Part shown: piece after piece, positions 38,201-46,477 of the stretch
How the letters are laid out: each line of letters starts with the position of its first letter
Position numbering within the stretch: the stretch's first letter is position 1
Origin: Enoplolaimus lenunculus
Taxonomy: Eukaryota > Nematoda > Enoplea > Enoplida > Thoracostomopsidae
Length of the DNA stretch: 64,000 nt
Assembly (NCBI GenBank): GCA_030248215.1
Contig: JASANG010003039.1
Coordinates: 62,001-126,000 of the forward strand
Direction: 5' to 3'
Notes under the pieces: generated by a model
Database searches by the model: none
What the model was told of the DNA's origin: nothing
What the model saw: the letters and a program-made list of their open reading frames with translations, nothing else
Made by a program: the position numbers and the translations under genes

Positions 38201-41200
38201 AATACTTACATACTGCGCAAGCTTCCTACATGTAAAATTCACTTAAGCTTCCTACATGTAAAATAAATTCACTTAAAACCTACATCAAACAAAGTAACAA
38301 TTTGCCTGACAAATTGGTCAGGTTTGCCAAAACGTTAGTTAGCTAAGCTGCTTGTCGGGCACCAACCTGCCTAACAGTCAAATATTGCTAAACCAATTAC
38401 AAATTAATACTAGACCAAAAATGTAGCAAAATCTACTGTGGGTCAACGACATCAGGAGCGAATGTTACCGAAAATTTCGATTTAACTGTATATTAATTAA
38501 TATTAAGATGCTCAACTGAGGATCAACTGATTTATCGACAATAAACTGAGACTCAAACGCTGGATCAACGACATCATCACCGAATGTAACCGAACATTTC
38601 GATTTCACTGTTTGATCCTTGAATTTCCCGACTCCAGCACCAGCAACAGTGTCGTTTTCCTAAAAACACAAAAAAATCGCGAAGAACAATAATGCAGATG
38701 GAAGACTTGATGATATACGATTGGTATGCACTTGACTGCACTAGCCGTGTTATTAGTCAGGAAACAAGAATCGAACTGTTGAAATCTTTTGGGCATGCAA
38801 AGCAAACATTTCTTCCATCAGTAGTTAGGTGCCAATTTTGAAAAAAAAAAACTCTTTGAAACTTTGAAAAAATATCGGTGTAGAAATAGAATTATACTGA
38901 TAAAATACTGCTATTCCTTATCGTTTACTATGTATCAAATGTGTGCCACTTCTGTTTTATACTTCAATCCTGCTGGAAAACAACACGTCATAAAACTACG
39001 TTTAACGAAAAACGACATTGCATTTAAACCTTAAGAAGTATTATAAATTCGGTGCAACTCTCGATAGCAAGGCAGAGCTGCAACACACAGCTACAACTGA
39101 ATACTGACAGAGGCCAATAGTATGAACATGGGTAGGGTTTCTGAGTCTGCTTTCAGTACGACTTCATACTTAAATATTTGCTAAACTACTGATTACATCA
39201 CGAATTTGTTGTTTGTGATAATGAACGTTACCCAGCTCGCATATTTTGATTTCTTGTGTAGAATGTAGCCCAAATAGAACTAAACAACAGACTCAAGTAT
39301 CTGTTCAAAGTATAACAAGAAAATTTTCCTAATGTGCAGATTACATCAAGTTTTTGGGCTGCGCCGAACAGCAATTATCGTTTGGAACGTGACATTAAAG
39401 CCCCAATAGGGTAAAAGATTACAGAGGCGCAATTTGATTGGTTTATCAAAACAACAGAAATAACAAAACAGCATTATCCATAACACAGCGAACTTAAAGA
39501 ATTCGATTCCATTCTATCAGCACTCCGGAAAATAATTTCTTAAGTTCGTGGTTACATTTGGATGTCCTACCAAGATTTGTGTTACAAATTTATAGTTTGC
39601 AAATAGTGTGAAGGCAAATAATTATTTATATTCAGTTATCTGCAACACACCCAAGCCTGAACAACCAATCACAAACAGTTTGCATTCAACAGCTGCTTGG
39701 TCTGTACAATCCTCCAATCAAAACCAATTTGAATTCCAGTAGATGTTTGGGCTGCCCCGAACAGTAATATTATTGTTTGGGACGTGACGTGAAAGCTCTC
39801 TCGGGCTCAAGCGTCAACCTTCTATAGCTGAGTGGTGATGGTAAACGTCTCCCACTCCAGTCGCTGGAGTTCGAATCATAGCATAAAAAAAGTCTCAGAT
39901 GAAATACAAAATATTCATGAGATAAAGGTTTAGAAGTTAGCAATTTCCAATCCCATAACCTGTAGAATAATTTGCACAGGTTAAAAAATTTTCTCCATTG
40001 TTGCGCTCACTCGCTAATAAACATTTAGCCGATGTTTCTTTTTTCCGAAATGAAATGCTGGCTACGCTCCTGATGTGCAACGTAACTGATCTTTGCAAAC
40101 TAGGAAAATGTCATATTGTACCCTAGTTAATATTAACCAACAGAAACAATTCATTATAACAATATTCGTCAACAATTTTGATTTCTTCGCATCCAACCCA
40201 GCTTGAGTATTCTATACAATCGGTCTTAGAATCATTTCGAAAAACAACACACTGAATAAATCATGGCTACGATTCGCGTTTTGTATTAGATGGTCCTAAT
40301 TTCTACACAACATCAACACATACGTTATGTACATATTTATATTAGTAAGCACAAAGCTAGGATCTATAAAAGAACTATGTACTCTTTTTACAGACCCATC
40401 TGGTCGGTCATCCTTTCTTTTCATTGTTTCGATCCTAACATCCAAACAAACTGCGAGGTTGTAGTTCTTAATCAACAACCATAGATGGACAGATAGAATA
40501 CGCGAAAAAACAAAAATTGAACACGAGACAAGCAGAAAGAAAACAAGCAAAAGATAAGCAGCATGGGCTCAGAGGCAGCCAAACATCTGTGTCACGTTCC
40601 ATGCCAATTTCGAACGGGATTTCCTTGCGTTAAAAACTGAAATGAAAACGGATATCTAAAAGCCAATGCAGTGACGGACCCAGAATTTCTCGGTGTTTGC
40701 TGTAAGGTTGTCCGAGCTCAAGCTCGTGTTTAGCTGCAAAGACACAATCCCAAAAACAACAAATTTCAGCAAAAGCTGAAAAATGGTGGATCTATGAAGT
40801 GAATCCATTTTTAAATGACTCATATATGAAGCGCAGAGTGTGACGGCCCAGTACGTGTGGGCCTGGGCCACCAAACCAACTGAAACGACTCACCACATTC
40901 TGAATTGTTTTACCAGAAGCAGCACCACAGCCAACTTTTTCATTATTTTCATTACCAGAGACTGTCGGAGAATGATGCGGTTGCTCACTAACTATTTTGC
41001 CTGAAAATAAAAAAACACGAATCGTCTAACAACAGTGCTATCAAATTCTTCTAAAAACTTTAATTGGATAAGAGTAAATTCTAAGCTAAGCAGTACTAAA
41101 TAGAGCCGTTCATGAAAATTTTACTGCGGATGCGATGGGGCTCGAACCCACGACGTACGAATAACCGATGCGATGCTCTAACCACTGAGCTCCGCAGCCA

Positions 41201-44200
41201 AGAAAACTTTTCGTTACAATGGCTCTATATACCACGAGTTTGGTACTACTAGATACGCATATGAATAATACGCAGCGAAACCGTCTGAGCTGGAGAGCAT
41301 CTCTCACATTTCCCAACCGATACCGCTAAGTAATTCTAAGCTAAACAGTACCATATACAGCCCATCACGAAAATTTTGCTGCGGATGCGGTGGGGCTCGA
41401 ACCCTCAACGTACGGATTACCGGTCCGCTGCTCTAACATTGAGCTACGCAGCCATGAAAACTTTTCGCTACAACGGCTCCATATATATCGTGAGTTTGGC
41501 ACTTCAAGATACGTATATGAATACGACGCGAAACCGTCTGAGCTGGAGAGCATCTCTCACATTTCCCAACCGATACCGCTAAGTAATTCTAAGCTAATCA
41601 TTACCAGATAGAGCCCTCCACGAAAATTTTGCTGAACAAAATCCGTCTGACAGTAATTTTCATCCAATTAATTCACCACATTATTTGCCACAATACATTA
41701 TATGCATTCATAAACGTATTCATTCAAGACTAGTATATATAATCTAAAAGTAAGCTTGCGACGCCCAACTCCCTAGTTGGAGAGGGTTTTGCTAGGTGCG
41801 AATGTGTGATCGTGCTACCACGCATGAGACAGAAGTTGGCAATTTATACGTCAAAATATGATGTCAGAGCGTTTGATTTGCATATCAATTCTATGAATTT
41901 GACGAATAAATCATGACGGGTATTGAACAAGGCAACTGCACATCTTTAAAATTTAACCAGAACCGGAGTGGGCCAAACAGCAAAAATTGTGCTAAATCTC
42001 AATGTTCACCACGACCTGTTTCGAAATTCACAAAATCTATCAGAATCCATGCTCATATTCTACTAATGTGTAAAAGCTTTACATAGTATTAAATTAGATC
42101 TAAAATAGTTAACGAGTGTCGAATAGCAATTAAAGAACTTTCACAATTAAATGAAGTTTCACTAGTGTGTGTACCGGGTCACTCTAATGTAACCGGTAAT
42201 GATTTAGCGGATGAATTAGCAGAGGCGTAAATCAGGTAGACGATTTATAGGACCAGAACCGGTACTGCCTATATGTAACCGGGAGGTTCGATTAAGAATT
42301 ACATCATGGATACACAGAAAATTTATATATAGATGGATAAATCAGAAAATTTGTAAATTTACAAGATCAATAATTCAAGAACCAAACATAAGAAGAAGTA
42401 GATTTTTATTAAAGCTTAATAAAGACTAACTTAGACAATGTGTTCAGATTTCATCGGGCCATCGTTGGTTAGGTTATCACTTATTTAGAATGAGAGCAGC
42501 TCAAGATAAAAATTGTTCAGAATGCAATGTAAGTGAAACCCTTGAGTACTTTTTATGCGTATGCAAGCGGTGGGAAGACAAAGCGTGCAATTTCTTGGTA
42601 GGAAAACATTAGCTGTTAGAGAAATTAGATCTCTTGATACCAGTCGTAGTGGGACTACATTTATTGAGCGAAGCTCGAACGCACGTAAGCAATTAAGCTA
42701 ATATGCAAATTAGCTATTAGCTAACTATTCAATTATCGGTTTCGAATGTTTGTAAACTATTTATGCAAATTCCTCGCACCTAAAAACCCTTCAGCCACTC
42801 TAATAATTTTTGGAATAATTTAAAAAGTCCTAATTTTGTTTTGTCAATTAAGCTAATGTAAATTAGTTATTAGCTAACTATTCAATTATCGGTTTTGGAG
42901 GTTTGTAAACAATTTATTCAAATTCCTCGCACCAAAAAACCCTTTTGTGCTGAAATTATATTGCTTTTAACCTTAATAATTAGTGAAAAATTGTAAAAAG
43001 TCCTAATTTAGGCTTATAAACTATGTTAATATCCAAATTATCTATTAGCTAACTGCTCAATTATCGGTTTTGGAGGTTTGTAAACAGTCTACGCAGATTC
43101 CTCGCACCCAAAAACCCTTTAATGCTAAAATTAGATTGCTTCTAACTGTAATAATTAGTAAAATATTGTGAAAGTCCTAATTTAGGCTAAATTAATTATG
43201 TAAATTAGCCTGTAGTTAATAAACGGCTTAAAATTTTAAAACCCTAATGCGAGGTTAACACCCCAGAATAATTGGCTTTCAAACAAAAAAAGTTGATCAA
43301 AATCGGTTTAGCCGTTCCTGAGATTCTTTTCGGACGGACAGACGGACATCCACCTTTCGACCCCCAAGTACAAAACATAAAACGCTTCGCGAAACTCCGA
43401 GCTTCGCTCGGAGTTTCGCTTCGCTCAATAAGGAAAATCTATAAGTTTATTATTGAAACAGAAAGTCTAAAGGTTAATGTAGAGTGACACATAGAGCATA
43501 TAAGGTCTTAGGATGTCGCAATGGACAATGTTGTAATTTGTCTACGCGAACGCCCACAGTGGCGTCATATCCTTTTCTCACTTTATCTATCTATCTATCT
43601 ATGTGTGTAAAACATGGCAGCATACTGATTTTATCGTGATAAGTCTGGTTACCTTCGAATCCAACATTTATTTCGCATTTGATTTGAATAAATTATATTG
43701 TCACATTTGATTTTACACACCTCTGGACAGATTTTATTAGCCGCCGCTGTTGCAGTTCGAGTTTTTGAAAACCTCTTATTAAATAGCATTACATAGGGTT
43801 CCCGGACAAAAGACACCGGACAAAGTGTTTTACTAATCTAGACAAGAAAACACTGTACCGGCCCTCATCTATATATTGGCCAAAACCATTTTTCTATACG
43901 CATGGTGTGCTATGGTTTGAAGATAGGTGAAATATTACGTAGTTTATAGGGATGTTGTAGATATCTTACATCCGCATTCATAGTTTCCTTGTTTGTATCA
44001 ACCTTTCGACAAATCATTAATTACATGACTAACATATCATCAATATCGCAACTTGGTGTTACAGGTGCTGTATAGCAATTCTCTCAATAGGAATGTCGAT
44101 GGTTGTTATTTACCGCCAGGCCGGCTGAAGCTGGGGTGTCAATCGACACCTCTAGAAAAACGTAGGGGTGCCACTGAAACACGACTAAAAATTCAATCCG

Positions 44201-45395
44201 ATATTAACAAATAAAATCCCAAGTGTTGTACTTGTCCAAAGGAGAATCAAGCTGCTATGGCTATCAAGTTATCAATCAAAAAAATTACGGCTATCAAGTA
44301 ACAAATCAGAAAACGCACAGCTTTATCACACACGATTCCGCTTGGGCTAGCACAATTCGGGATTGGGCTAAATTACGACTTGGGCTACGACATATACATC
44401 AACGTGTGGACAATACGTTTGGGCAAAATTACACATACCTTTACGTGAGATATTGAATCTTTAATTATGTTCGTTCTTACGATGCATATCTTGATATGAC
44501 CCCACCCGCCAGTATATATTTTTACGCAATGCACAGGGAGGGGCGGTATCGATGAAAAACATAGACCGAGACCTGACTGCCGAGACCAGCCGTAAAGTGT
44601 CAACCTCGGTCAATTTGTGGTCATCACCGGAAAATTTCAAAATAAATTATTTTTAATGCATTTCAGTTTTTTTCAGAATATCTGCTCATAATTATTGCGT
44701 ATGAAAATAGATTCACTGCGAAACTTTATTTATTAGACATAACTTACTTGAACAATACAGCCATACATTCGCTGAATCCTCCACTTTGGTCTCGGATCCA
44801 AAATACCGGACTAAATAATCGAGACCGAAACACTATATTGCTTATTCAAATTGCTCAGCCTCCATTTAGCGTGCCGTTGTTTGAGAACCTATGGTTTATA
44901 TAATCAATTTTTCCAGGCGGCCTTTAATACAGGCGGTATTTTGTCCAGATGGCCTTGTCCGGAGACTCTTTTGTCTGGACGGCCTTTCGTCCAGACGGCC
45001 TTTTGCCCGGACAGCCTTTTGTCCAGACAGTCTTTTGTCAGGCGGCCTTCTGTCCGGTCATCATTACATAGTTTCATCGCACTACTGTTGTTGCCGAGCC
45101 GGAATTTTTTACAAGCAGTTAAGAATGTGTGCATCGATTCAAATAAAAAGGTACCTACATACATATCCTCACCTCCAGCTTGCGTCATTTGATTGCCGCC
45201 ACTATTATCTTCATCCCCATCATCGCTCCGGAGTACACGAATGAGTTTCGGCGCTCCTGTAACCGCTGGCATCGCTCCAGTAATTCCATTCCCGCCCCCT
45301 TCATCTTCTTCTTCCTCTTCTTCTGAATTTGTCCGTCGTTCATCAGTAGTGACAATTTTTCGACGAGCCGGTGGCATAGCTCCTCCAGCTTCCAT
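23159..45395 (-). CDS. rtn: Reticulon (RTN family) gene, about 15 exons over 22 kb
   Basis: ER-shaping membrane protein. Exons (5' to 3'): 45395-45173, 41000-40894, 38659-about 38609, 37600-37535, 36331-36272, 35923-35700, 35230-34849, 34080-33752, 33422-33113, 32847-32667, 31180-31130, 29529-29322, 24794-24656, 23843-23774, 23268-23159. All junctions are GT-AG and every exon boundary matches in phase. Without the uncertain third exon the sum is 2,460 nt, an exact multiple of three (819 residues plus stop). The C-terminal domain has two long hydrophobic hairpins that insert in the ER membrane; the N-terminal 600 or so residues are acidic and Pro-rich, as in long RTN isoforms. The first Met follows an in-frame TAA. 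The C-terminus, FLRVYAE, lacks the usual di-lysine ending. The domain is certain; the upstream exons are inferred by phase and order. Confidence 0.85.
23774..23843 (-). CDS. rtn: Reticulon domain exon, second hydrophobic hairpin (70 bp)
   Basis: Encodes FGAFLWITAYVGRWFSGLSV and IIL, aligning with FAVLMWVFTYVGALFNGLTL of vertebrate RTNs. It is exactly 70 bp, phase 0 to 1. Acceptor GTTTTAG|TTTGGT and donor TTTTAT|GTAAGT. Confidence 0.92.
24656..24794 (-). CDS. rtn: Reticulon domain exon, loop region (139 bp)
   Basis: Encodes TFIRRPVILPTDKIHEHVEI, then LRQLLLIEDMVDSMK. The last part is the LRRLLLVEDLVDSLK signature of the reticulon loop. The length of 139 bp and phase 2 to 0 match the vertebrate exon as I recall it. 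Acceptor TTTCCAG|AACG and donor ATGAAG|GTGTGC. Confidence 0.93.
24795..25236 (-). repeat. LINE 3' untranslated region and (ATT)n tail next to a splice acceptor
   Basis: Sense (minus) strand downstream of the LINE stop: a palindrome G7-CGCG-C7 at about 25180-25197 with a longer C run on the plus strand, several G-tracts, then ATT repeats at 24809-24855. The tail ends only about 15-20 bases before the polypyrimidine tract and acceptor of the 139-bp reticulon exon. Confidence 0.6.
25237..28521 (-). mobile_element. Jockey-like LINE, uninterrupted endonuclease-reverse transcriptase ORF (1,094 codons)
   Basis: Non-LTR retrotransposon in a reticulon intron, on the sense strand. Domains: AP-type endonuclease at about 79-293 (LQFNCNG, LQETKL 109-114, GDFNAHND 211-218, SDHLPV 284-289), reverse transcriptase at about 510-830 (SYRPVSLL, LDLSKAFDMVDH, GVPQGAVTSP, catalytic YADD 730-733), and a C-terminal zinc cluster near 1053-1070 (CPSCKTRPHDVQHVFKC) preceded by AQLRSGHSKMLNSY. 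No RNase H. These features fit the Jockey superfamily. The listed start is a GTG; the frame is open further upstream, so the true start is unclear and ORF1 was not found. Apparently intact, hence likely a young insertion. Confidence 0.93.
28522..29084. other. 5' flank of the LINE within the reticulon intron
   Basis: No gene. The minus-strand frame of the LINE stays open for some distance here, so part may be the LINE 5' region. No target-site duplication could be fixed. Confidence 0.35.
29085..29165. mobile_element. hAT-like terminus with CCGAGACC repeats
   Basis: Repeated GACCGAGACC/GGTCTCGGTC motifs end in GACCGCCCATCCC, the reverse of a hAT-type GGGATGGGC end. Related motifs occur at 44535-44640, 44785-44825 and 48210-48260. 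No transposase. Confidence 0.4.
29170..29235 (+). repeat. tRNA-like relic
   Basis: An A-box-like TAACGCAGTGGTAAGGC and a B-box-like GTTCAAATC are spaced as in a tRNA, but the stems do not pair well. Probably a tRNA-derived SINE fragment. Confidence 0.35.
29322..29529 (-). CDS. rtn: Reticulon domain exon, first hydrophobic hairpin (208 bp)
   Basis: Encodes SDLIYWKDPKRTTIVFG, then a long hydrophobic hairpin (LFVAFLLQIMTLVTLLAYIG and LLILLTTISYRIY), ending TPDVNPF. This matches the DLIYWRDPKKSG-type start of all reticulons. The length of 208 bp and the phases 1 to 2 match the vertebrate exon as I recall it. Acceptor TTTCAG|TCAGTG and donor TTCAG|GTTTGT. Confidence 0.93.
29530..31129. other. Reticulon intron, no gene seen
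   Basis: Begins with an (AAAC)n microsatellite at 29533-29580 (GTTT on the sense strand), which forms the polypyrimidine side of the acceptor. The rest is AT-rich with nothing recognised. Confidence 0.5.
31130..31180 (-). CDS. rtn: Reticulon cassette exon 11 (51 bp)
   Basis: Acceptor ATTTTAG|GTGTTC and donor GAATA|GTAAGT, phase 1 to 1, encoding GVLIHGRKPICTAIDPN. It can be included or skipped without breaking the frame into the reticulon domain, so it is probably alternative. Confidence 0.55.
31181..32666. other. Reticulon intron, no gene seen
   Basis: AT-rich intronic sequence without a recognisable repeat or coding segment. Confidence 0.5.
32667..32847 (-). CDS. rtn: Reticulon exon 10 (181 bp, Pro-rich)
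   Basis: Acceptor GTTTCAG|TCCTCA and donor CTGGAG|GTATAT, phase 0 to 1. It encodes SSSLPLTNEVRPPTPPKPRE and ends in SITAPG, just before the membrane domain. Confidence 0.7.
33113..33422 (-). CDS. rtn: Reticulon exon 9 (310 bp)
   Basis: Acceptor TTTGCAG|TTATCC and donor ATCCAG|GTGAGT, phase 2 to 0. It encodes YPVDKEVQHIAAGLESH and a Glu/Asp-rich helical segment ending in EETDLIQ. Confidence 0.7.
33752..34080 (-). CDS. rtn: Reticulon exon 8 (329 bp, Pro-rich)
   Basis: Acceptor ATTTCAG|TTAACT and donor AAAAAC|GTATGT, phase 0 to 2. It encodes LTVLPNEPVPVPPAPEIP, then an acidic part with DDYLLGPDLD. Pro-rich linkers of this sort are common in long RTN isoforms. Confidence 0.7.
34849..35230 (-). 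CDS. rtn: Reticulon exon 7 (382 bp)
   Basis: Acceptor GTTCAG|TGAAAT and donor CACCG|GTAAGT, phase 2 to 0. It encodes EIQSNDTSDSLVEP and continues acidic and Ser/Pro-rich, ending at SMERPLRAP. Confidence 0.7.
35700..35923 (-). CDS. rtn: Reticulon exon 6 (224 bp)
   Basis: Acceptor CTTTTAG|AAAGTT; a donor AA|GTACGT gives phase 0 to 2 and joins the next exon in frame. It encodes KVFSEVKDALETQ and a hydrophilic Pro/Thr/Asp-rich stretch. A second donor AAT|GTAAAG exists but would require a different reading frame. Confidence 0.6.
36272..36331 (-). CDS. rtn: Reticulon exon 5 (60 bp)
   Basis: Acceptor GTTTCAG|ATTTTG and donor CAAACG|GTACAA, phase 0 to 0. It encodes ILLKLANDRRHLMKQEVEQT, a short charged helix. 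Confidence 0.6.
36480..36938. mobile_element. TA-flanked MITE with GCGATCGC-rich core
   Basis: The ends CAGTCACGAACAGAATTAAG (36480) and CTTAATTCTGTCCGTGACTG (to 36938) form imperfect inverted repeats of about 25 bp, each flanked by TA. The core is a mass of CG-rich palindromic words (GCGATTGCGATCGC, ACCGCGACTGCGACCGC). An Arg/Asp-rich open frame across it is a by-product of the repeat. Probably a Tc1/mariner-type MITE, inserted in a reticulon intron. Confidence 0.65.
37535..37600 (-). CDS. rtn: Reticulon exon 4, candidate (66 bp)
   Basis: Acceptor TTTTAG|GTTTCT and donor TCTCAT|GTATGA, phase 0 to 0, encoding VSRTEELIACSVVEAAFGD. It could be skipped without a frame change. Confidence 0.5.
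38437..38611. repeat. Tandem duplication overlapping the candidate reticulon exon 3
   Basis: TCAACGACATC..CGAATGT..CCGAA..TTTCGATTT..ACTG occurs at 38447-38490 and again at 38562-38611, about 120 bp apart. The second unit begins right at the end of the candidate exon 3. Confidence 0.55.
38609..38659 (-). CDS. rtn: Reticulon exon 3, candidate (donor uncertain)
   Basis: Acceptor TTTTTAG|GAAAACG, phase 0, encoding ENDTVAGAGVGKFKDQT. The only phase-0 donor close by is a weak ACA|GTGAAA. The frame stays open beyond it into a tandemly duplicated stretch, so the true end may differ. Confidence 0.4.
39346..39800. repeat. Two direct copies of a short dispersed repeat
   Basis: TTTGGGCTGC(G/C)CCGAACAG, followed by TGTTTGG-ACGTGAC and AAAGC, occurs near 39353-39402 and again near 39747-39795. 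Function unknown. Confidence 0.5.
39815..39885 (+). repeat. tRNA-like SINE relic
   Basis: A-box-like TAGCTGAGTGGT and B-box-like GGAGTTCGAATC are followed by an A-rich run. The stems are too weak for a functional tRNA. Confidence 0.4.
40894..41000 (-). CDS. rtn: Reticulon exon 2 (N-terminal region)
   Basis: Acceptor TTTTCAG|GC and donor AATGTG|GTGAGT. It encodes KIVSEQPHHSPTVSGNENN and onward, phase 1 to 0. No domain; hydrophilic, as expected for the variable N-terminal part. Confidence 0.6.
41078..41636 (-). repeat. Tandem tRNA-derived SINE, two copies plus a fragment (period about 252 bp)
   Basis: The two units, about 41078-41330 and 41331-41582, are head to tail, with the start of a third to 41636. 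On the minus strand each has a tRNA-like head (A box AGCTCAGTGGTTAGAGC, B box GGGTTCGAGCC, ends TGCGGA/TCCGCA). The second resembles tRNA-Thr (GGT) but has C at position 33. A tail with GAGAGCATCTCTC follows. Lies in the first reticulon intron. Confidence 0.75.
42110..42620 (+). pseudogene. I-like LINE relic (RNase H and C-terminal zinc region)
   Basis: Plus-strand translation gives VPGHSNVTGNDLADELAEA, the end of a LINE RNase H. Further on come RSRFLLKLNKD, SSGHRWLGYHLFRMRAAQ and CSECNVSETLEYFLCVC, the usual C-terminal region of I-like LINEs. Stop codons interrupt the frame, and the reverse transcriptase is absent, so this is a 5'-truncated dead copy. Confidence 0.75.
42637..43432. mobile_element. 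Pearl/HINE-like element with internal tandem repeats and 3' hairpin, copy 1
   Basis: Starts with ACCAGTCGTAGTGGGACTAC (small hairpin GTAGT/ACTAC). It contains about three 170-190 bp repeats (AGCTATTAGCTAACTATTCA, GGTTTGTAAACAATTTATTC, ATTCCTCGCACC), then TTGATCAAAATCGGTT and GGACGGACAGACGGAC. It ends with a perfect 13-bp hairpin GCGAAACTCCGAG-CTTCG-CTCGGAGTTTCGC (43389-43419). This layout resembles Helentron-associated non-autonomous elements; that class assignment is inference. Confidence 0.6.
43579..43602. repeat. (CTAT)n microsatellite
   Basis: Short uninterrupted CTAT repeat. Confidence 0.9.
44535..44830. mobile_element. hAT-like relic with CGAGACC motifs
   Basis: CAGGGAGGGGCGGTATCG near 44535 looks like a hAT terminal repeat. 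ACCGAGACC, GCCGAGACC, GGTCTCGG and CGAGACCG follow up to 44826. No transposase. Confidence 0.35.
44926..45060. repeat. Minisatellite of GGCCTTTTGTCCGGACA-type units
   Basis: About seven degenerate units of roughly 17-19 bp, each with the palindromic GTCC/GGAC pair. It lies about 110 bp downstream of reticulon exon 1 (in its first intron on the minus strand), so exon 1's frame reads into it. Confidence 0.75.
45173..45395 (-). CDS. rtn: Reticulon exon 1 (start codon, acidic N-terminus)
   Basis: Opens with ATG at 45395 after an in-frame TAA. It encodes MEAGGAMPPARRK, then a run of glutamates (SEEEEEEDEGGG), and ends at CTGGAG|GTGAGG in phase 1. An acidic start is typical of long reticulons. It joins in phase to the exon at 41000. 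Membership is inferred from strand, phase and position. Confidence 0.6.
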
Positions 45396-46477
45396 TGCCG
45401 GTTTGAGTTAGTTTTAATTAAATCAATATAGTTCAGTTAAATCTGATAGCCAGTGAACATCTATGCGCACACTTTGACTAATTAATTCTTAGTTAATCAT
45501 TAAACATAATGGCTGGGTTTCCGAAATCCTACTTAAGCACGGGCTAAGTAATTGCTTAACTATTTTGCAATTTTAAAAGCGTACTTAAATTAAGTAAATA
45601 CTTAAGTCGCTGACTAAATTTGACATACTACAAATTCACTGCTCAGATATACTAACCATTGTATAACTGAAATTCTACACTCGTGATGCCTCCTTAATAC
45701 AAAGCAAAACTGTTAGTTTCTTGTCATGACAATGGCCGTTATTTGGCTCTTCTTTGGTTGCGCTCGAAAATTTAAGTATTTACATAAGTCGGCGACTTAA
45801 GTAATTACTTAAGTATATAGTCGTTTAGACAAAAAATACGAATTTTACCATTCACTTGGGGTTCATTACCAGAGATTGTTAGAAATATTTAAAACATAAA
45901 AGCTCCAAATATACCCCTACTACACACGAAAAATAAGCAGTATTATTCTGTAACCTTACTGCATTGTAGGTTGCGAGCAGAAATATCTCAATTTTTTGTC
46001 TGCAATCAGACAAAAAAGATACACTCGAGACAAAAAAATACACATGGTTTGAGTGTATTTTTTGTCTCGCATACTAAACTTTTCGGAAAGTTGCGAGACA
46101 AAAAAGGAATCACTTGTATCTACGTATAGTAAATAGAATGGCTGGTGAAACACATATGGAATGTAGCTCGCTCTATGTTTAATACATGTACACAGTGGTA
46201 TAGCGGCATAGTCATCTGGTAAATAATGGTGAGCTTAGGGAAATCACTAGTTTCTTAATAAATTACCCGAATTTTAGTATCAAACTCGAAAGTGCAGAAA
46301 TTGCTAACGGATGAAAGGAACTCATCCGCTCTATTAATTATCAAAGACACTATTCTGCAGGATAAAAATACTTCGCCCCCTGTTGTACTAACTCCAGGTA
46401 TGCAACAGGAGCGTGATGTTTTTTGTCTAATGGAAGCTGTTTTTCCCAAAGGACGATAACTTAAGTAAATACTGAAG
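45396..46477. other. Upstream region of reticulon exon 1, no gene seen
   Basis: Should contain the promoter and 5' UTR on the minus strand. No clear TATA box was identified. A TTAAGTA-rich stretch occurs at 45530-45830, and copies of a GAGACAAAAAA motif lie near 46030-46110. Confidence 0.4.

Noticed and set aside
41110-41205. Functional tRNA gene
   Set aside because: Two bases short between the acceptor and D stems, weak anticodon stem, and embedded in a repeated SINE unit.
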